This document shows positions 60,352 through 64,000 of a stretch of DNA of 64,000 nucleotides, piece after piece (within the stretch, counting starts at the first letter, position 1; each line of letters opens with the position of its first letter). The notes under the pieces were generated by a model. That model searched no databases. It was given only the letters and a program-made list of their open reading frames with translations, and was not told where the DNA came from. Source of the stretch: JAJDTR01 sp965220415 (GTDB lineage: Bacteria > Poribacteria > WGA-4E > JAJDTR01); contig OZ244829.1 in assembly GCA_965220415.1 (NCBI GenBank), forward strand, positions 5,208,001-5,272,000, in the 5' to 3' direction. The position numbers and the translations under genes are program-made.

Positions 60352-61689
60352 TCATACGATGTCTTTTACAACTCTATCTATCTGAATGACAGTTCCAAGT
60401 ATCGATTCCAACTGCTCCAGGTTAACCATGTTCGGGCCATCGCACAACGCCTCATCAGGACGATGGTGTACCTCCATGAATAACGCATCAATTCCCGCCG
60501 CCGCCGCCGCCCTCGCGAGATGTCCTACAAATTCTCTCCGTCCCCCTGAGTTTTTTCCCAATCTTCCTGGTTGCTGAACACTGTGAGTAGCGTCAAAGAC
60601 CACAGGAAAACCTATTTCCCTCAAAACAGGGAGAGATGTCATGTCGACCACGAGATTATTATAGCCGAACGAACTTCCTCGCTCGGTCAGCAAGATTTGC
60701 TCATTCCCTGTAGACACTATCTTCTCAATGACGTTCGTCATGTCCCAAGGTGCCATGAATTGTCCTTTCTTGACTTTAACCGGTTTTCCGGTTTTGCCAG
60801 CCGAAACCAGCAAGTCCGTTTGTCGGCATAGAAACGCGGGAATCTGCAGAACGTCAAGGATTGATGCCGCAAGGTCAACTTCGCTCACACAGTGGACATC
60901 CGACAACACCGGTACGCCGATTTCTCTTTGAACTTCCTCTAAAGTCCGAAGCCCTTGCTCACACCCGGGCCCACGGTAGGAATCGATTGAAGAACGGTTT
61001 GCCTTGTCATACGAGGATTTAAATATAAAACGCGCCCCCATTTTCTCGGAAATCTTGTTAATGGCTTCTGCCATTTGAAGCGTGTGGTCGCGACTTTCGA
61101 TGACGCAAGGTCCGGCAAAGAGCACCAGCGGGTGTCCGCCTCCTATCTCAATATCCCTAACCTGAACGATTTTTCCCTTCACTTCTATCCCATCGGATAG
61201 TGCTTCCTTTTCTGATATAATTAAATCGCATATTTCCCTAACAGCCCCGGCGCCACCGGCTTTTGTTGTTACGTAATCAGCACGACGCTTAACTTGGTCG
61301 TGTGCATCGGCGACGGCAACGCGGAGTCCAACACTCAATAGGGCACCAAGATCTCCTACGTCATCACCCATGTATAATGTCTCTTCCGCCGGAATTTCGT
61401 GGGTTTCAAGAATCTCTTTTAATACCGCGGGTTTGTCGTTTACACCCATATGAACGTCATCTATAGCCAATTCTTCTGCACGCCTGCGGAGTGATTCGCT
61501 GCTTCGTCCCGAAATAATGGCGATCCTAATACCCTGCTGTTTAATCTGCTTAAGCCCTTCTCCATCCTGGACATTAAATGCTTTAATCTCCTCTCCTCGG
61601 TCCGAGTAGTAGAGTTGGCCGTTTGTTAATACACCGTCGGCGTCTGTCACCAAGAGTCGGACTTGCGGAAGTTTCTTTATGAAGTTCAT
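60352..61689 (-). CDS. kdsA: KdsC-KdsA fusion: Kdo-8-phosphate phosphatase and Kdo-8-phosphate synthase
   Basis: The 445-residue protein joins two steps of Kdo synthesis. Residues 1 to about 165 are a KdsC-type HAD phosphatase with DADGVLT (D16, D18), IISGRSSESL and YMGDDVGDLG. Residues about 190-445 are a KdsA aldolase with AGPCVIES, FKSSYDKANRSS, SYRGPG, KKGQFMAPWDM and VVFDATHSVQQPG. The Cys in GPCVIES marks the metal-dependent class of KdsA (the metal-free class has Asn). The fusion uses PEP and arabinose-5-phosphate, then dephosphorylates Kdo-8-P. ATG 61689 fits the KdsC N terminus. Kdo implies lipopolysaccharide or a Kdo-containing polymer. Confidence 0.93.
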   Translation of the reverse strand: MNFIKKLPQVRLLVTDADGVLTNGQLYYSDRGEEIKAFNVQDGEGLKQIKQQGIRIAIISGRSSESLRRRAEELAIDDVHMGVNDKPAVLKEILETHEIPAEETLYMGDDVGDLGALLSVGLRVAVADAHDQVKRRADYVTTKAGGAGAVREICDLIISEKEALSDGIEVKGKIVQVRDIEIGGGHPLVLFAGPCVIESRDHTLQMAEAINKISEKMGARFIFKSSYDKANRSSIDSYRGPGCEQGLRTLEEVQREIGVPVLSDVHCVSEVDLAASILDVLQIPAFLCRQTDLLVSAGKTGKPVKVKKGQFMAPWDMTNVIEKIVSTGNEQILLTERGSSFGYNNLVVDMTSLPVLREIGFPVVFDATHSVQQPGRLGKNSGGRREFVGHLARAAAAAGIDALFMEVHHRPDEALCDGPNMVNLEQLESILGTVIQIDRVVKDIV

Positions 61690-62063
61690 GTTAAGACTGT
61701 TTCCCTTTTGGGCCGCATTATACCGGCTTTGCTGAATCAAAGTCAAACGCAAAAGATTGCAGCGATTCCCGTTGACATCAACTTGAGGGTCGTCTATAAT
61801 TAGATGTATAGTATAGGATGCAAAACCCGGCACTCAATACAATGACGAGCACGTTGTATGTTCTCCAGATGTGGCTGTCTAAGTGAACACATCTAGTTTT
61901 GCATGATGCTAACGTACAATTTGAAGTCAAGCCTGATACTTGGTTCAGCGGCGATGCATCACAGACTAAAACGCATAAGTCAGGCCTTTGAGCATTTAAC
62001 GATTGCACGAGAATATAGTCCAAATCAGTTTTTTCACACAGAGGTAACTACAAGGAGACTTCC
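61690..62063 (+). other. Divergent gap between kdsC-kdsA and the RRM gene
   Basis: In this 374-bp gap I see an inverted repeat GCCTGA (61931-61936)/TCAGGC (61980-61985) with a long loop, and the AAGGAG site of the RRM gene at the right edge. No gene is supported. Confidence 0.4.
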
Positions 62064-62363
62064 ATGAATATTTACGTCGGCAATTTATCATTTGATGCGA
62101 CGGACGAGGACCTGCGTGAAGTTTTTGAACAGCACGGTCGGGTCGAATCCGCGAAAATTATCATGGATAGTTACAGTGGTAGATCCAGAGGTTTTGGGTT
62201 CGTCGAAATGTCAGACGAATCAGAAGCCAGGTCCGCAATTTCTGGGCTTGATGGACAAGAATTTATGGGTAGGGCGTTGAGAGTGGATGAGGCTCGTCCC
62301 CGACGACAGGGCGGAGGTGGACGAGGCGGCGGCTTCGATAGACGCGAGGATGATTCTTGGTAG
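62064..62363 (+). CDS. RRM-domain RNA-binding protein with glycine-rich tail
   Basis: A 99-residue single-RRM protein of the small bacterial type best known from cyanobacteria (Rbp-like). RNP2 is IYVGNL (3-8) and RNP1 is RGFGFVEM (42-49), with the aromatic side chains expected for single-stranded RNA binding. The C terminus is a Gly/Arg-rich tail (RRQGGGGRGGGFDRRE). It may act as an RNA chaperone, often cold-responsive in such proteins, which is family knowledge rather than shown here. ATG 62064 follows AAGGAG. Confidence 0.92.
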   Translation: MNIYVGNLSFDATDEDLREVFEQHGRVESAKIIMDSYSGRSRGFGFVEMSDESEARSAISGLDGQEFMGRALRVDEARPRRQGGGGRGGGFDRREDDSW

Positions 62364-62676
62364 ACGCTATCGCGGTGCGTAGTTCTCTAACTTGGCGCCG
62401 ATGTAAACTGAATGGTTGACGTCGTGAAATTCACGCTACAACCCACGTTTTGGATGGAACCTTCTCCTAAAGCAGGTAGAATCTGATTTAAAAAAGCAAA
62501 GTGTCCAAATTTCTCGTTAAGGCACCATGCGGTATATCGGGGAAGCTGAGACGTGTCGCCTTCGTGGATTGCCAAATTCGCACAAATTGTGGAAAACCAG
62601 CACGTTCTCAAGACACACGAATCGAGTCGCAGACTCCCCCACTGACCAAGGATTGCAACGCCTTTCTAAAACAGCA
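62364..62676 (+). other. Convergent gap with a short palindrome
   Basis: This gap contains the perfect palindrome CGTGAA-A-TTCACG (62423-62435), possibly an operator or part of a terminator without T-run. No gene is supported here. Confidence 0.35.
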
Positions 62677-63966
62677 TTACTTTGCCAAACTAGCGCAAAC
62701 TAGTTCCCTATCATTCCGCACGAATACATGTTTGGCAGCAAATGCCGGGTGTGTCCAGCATACACCCCCACGCTGGTTCAGTTGGTCACGAGTAGGTTCA
62801 ATTAGCTGTGCTCGACTGATGATGTTTAACCCGTCCGGTGACAAACTCGTGATGAGCAACTCTCCACGTTCGTTGAACATCCAGACTCTATCCCCGTTTT
62901 GGACAAAGTGAATTGTGCTCCAGCGTGCCTTTGGAACTGCTGACAAATCCTCCCAGATGCGCCCGCCGGTGCGAGCGTCCAGACAACGCAGTTCGCCATA
63001 GCTATCGACCCCGTAGATGTAATCATCCAAGATAATGGGCGTCGAAATGATAGGCTGGATGCCTTCAGTATTCTTTTCATCGGCGCCTCTCCGCCACCAC
63101 ACCTCTTCAACGGCTAGACGCTCAGAATCAACTTTGAGCATCAGCGACCCCTCGAAAAAGCCAGCCATAAACAGACGGTCTTTGTAAAGCACGGGAGTCG
63201 CTACGGCGAGGATTACGCCCTTCGGAGGGAACGGGTGTGTCCAGTATGGCTCGCCACTTTGTGGATTCAGACCAACCACATTATCACCTGTCCAGCAAAC
63301 GAGTACACGTTTACCGGCTTGTTCGATGACAATGGGTGCGGCATAAGAGGCGCGATCGTCCAGCGCTTTCCACCTTTCTTCTCCGGTTTTCCGATCAAAC
63401 GCAACGATGCAGGCGCCAGGCGATCCCCCGATCTGGACAATCAGAAGATTGTCTTCAATCAACGGTGAACTGGCGATGCCCCAAACGGGCATTTGAATAT
63501 TGTATTCGGCGTTGAGGTCGCTTTTCCAGCGCAGATCGCCGTTAGCCGCATTTAAGCAGTGTAGATGCCCCATCGTTCCGAGTGCGTAGGCAAGTCCATC
63601 GTGTACAGTAACGGAAGCTCGCGGTCCAGCCATATAACCGACATTCCTGTATTCACAATCGTAAGAGATAGACCAAAGCTTGTCGCCAGATTCCGCGTCG
63701 AAACAATGAACCCGCTCAATCTGCGTTGGAGCGGCGACGCGATCCGTCACGAATACGCGGCCATCCGCGACCGTGGGACCACTGTAACCGCTTGACACGG
63801 GCACACGCCATCTAATATTCACCTCGGGCACATCGAATTTCTCAATGATGCCGGTTTCATGCCATACCCCATCTCGGTTAACTCCCCGCCACTGAGGCCA
63901 ATCGTCCGCAAATGTCGGCGAAGCAATGATAGAGATAACAAACAATCCGAACAGAATAATCTTCAT
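62677..63966 (-). CDS. PQQ-type beta-propeller repeat protein, exported
   Basis: The 429-residue protein has a signal peptide (MKIILFGLFVISIIAS, cleavage near TFA-DD) and then DWPQWRGVNRDGV. That motif opens many outer-membrane or periplasmic PQQ-like propellers of Planctomycetes and related bacteria. Repeated blades with A-x-x-G-x-x-x-W motifs follow (DAESGDKLWS, NAANGDLRWK, DRKTGEERWK, NPQSGEPYWT, DARTGGRIWE). Catalytic PQQ ligands are not evident, so it may be a structural or binding propeller rather than a dehydrogenase. ATG 63966 follows AGGAGAG. Its upstream neighbour is beyond the window. Confidence 0.85.
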   Translation of the reverse strand: MKIILFGLFVISIIASPTFADDWPQWRGVNRDGVWHETGIIEKFDVPEVNIRWRVPVSSGYSGPTVADGRVFVTDRVAAPTQIERVHCFDAESGDKLWSISYDCEYRNVGYMAGPRASVTVHDGLAYALGTMGHLHCLNAANGDLRWKSDLNAEYNIQMPVWGIASSPLIEDNLLIVQIGGSPGACIVAFDRKTGEERWKALDDRASYAAPIVIEQAGKRVLVCWTGDNVVGLNPQSGEPYWTHPFPPKGVILAVATPVLYKDRLFMAGFFEGSLMLKVDSERLAVEEVWWRRGADEKNTEGIQPIISTPIILDDYIYGVDSYGELRCLDARTGGRIWEDLSAVPKARWSTIHFVQNGDRVWMFNERGELLITSLSPDGLNIISRAQLIEPTRDQLNQRGGVCWTHPAFAAKHVFVRNDRELVCASLAK

Positions 63967-64000
63967 GACACTCTCCTGTGACAAGAATTTGGGAGGTTGA

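Noticed and set aside
61778..62023. An 81-codon minus-strand frame between the Kdo gene and the RRM gene
   Set aside because: It overlaps the region upstream of kdsC, has no ribosome-binding site and no protein-like pattern.

Overview
The window is a chromosomal segment of a Gram-negative (diderm) bacterium of middling GC content. Outer-membrane genes support the diderm reading: a TonB-dependent receptor, an OmpP1/FadL-like barrel, an alginate-export-like barrel and a KdsC-KdsA enzyme for Kdo. Four things together resemble Candidatus Poribacteria or a neighbouring phylum: three phytanoyl-CoA-dioxygenase-family (PhyH) genes including a PhyH-HEAT fusion, paired TIM-barrel sugar isomerases, a PQQ-type propeller protein, and many small dispersed repeats. 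That placement is an inference from gene content, not from a search.

Layout. 1-4.5 kb: the end of a degenerate NtrC-type response regulator, 5-formyl-THF cyclo-ligase, two sugar-phosphate isomerase/epimerase-like genes and a frameshifted PhyH gene. 4.6-24.1 kb: one long plus-strand translation block holding str (rpsL rpsG fusA tuf), S10, spc and alpha genes in canonical order through rplQ. It opens with a consensus sigma-70 promoter and an early intrinsic terminator, and ends at a strong terminator. rpmD (L30), adk, map and infA are absent from their usual places, while the 38-codon rpmJ is present. 24.2-26.3 kb: a repeat, then an outer-membrane barrel translationally coupled to a tyrosine-rich lipoprotein. 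27.2-30.3 kb: a small transporter, a membrane protein, a TPR/TolB-like propeller lipoprotein and a methyltransferase. 30.4-36.0 kb (minus): hisF, PhyH-HEAT and glnE. 36-42.6 kb (minus): repeats, a TonB receptor, a BMP-type ABC ATPase and binding protein without permeases, and DUF502. 43-46 kb: UbiD-family decarboxylase overlapping a MATE exporter. 46-49.3 kb (minus): DUF1844, a PA-IL/LecA-like lectin, two overlapping cyclophilin lipoproteins and a PhyH enzyme. 50-64 kb: a triple-PAS histidine kinase, a repeat-rich gap, a structured leader with terminator before trpS, an ABC-2 permease, a MITE-like element, an alginate-export-like barrel, acyl-CoA dehydrogenase, protoporphyrinogen oxidase, the KdsC-KdsA fusion, an RRM protein and a PQQ-propeller protein.

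The best candidates for something undescribed are: (i) the promoter/structured RNA/terminator unit before trpS, which contains a 30-codon ORF with Trp-Thr-Trp; (ii) the similar promoter/terminator unit before rpsL; (iii) a family of roughly 35-bp GATC-bounded repeats, some nested in other palindromes; (iv) a MITE with 13-bp inverted ends and TAA flanks; and (v) the protein fusions and a free-standing LecA-like lectin. No CRISPR array, phage, complete insertion sequence, tRNA or rRNA gene was seen.
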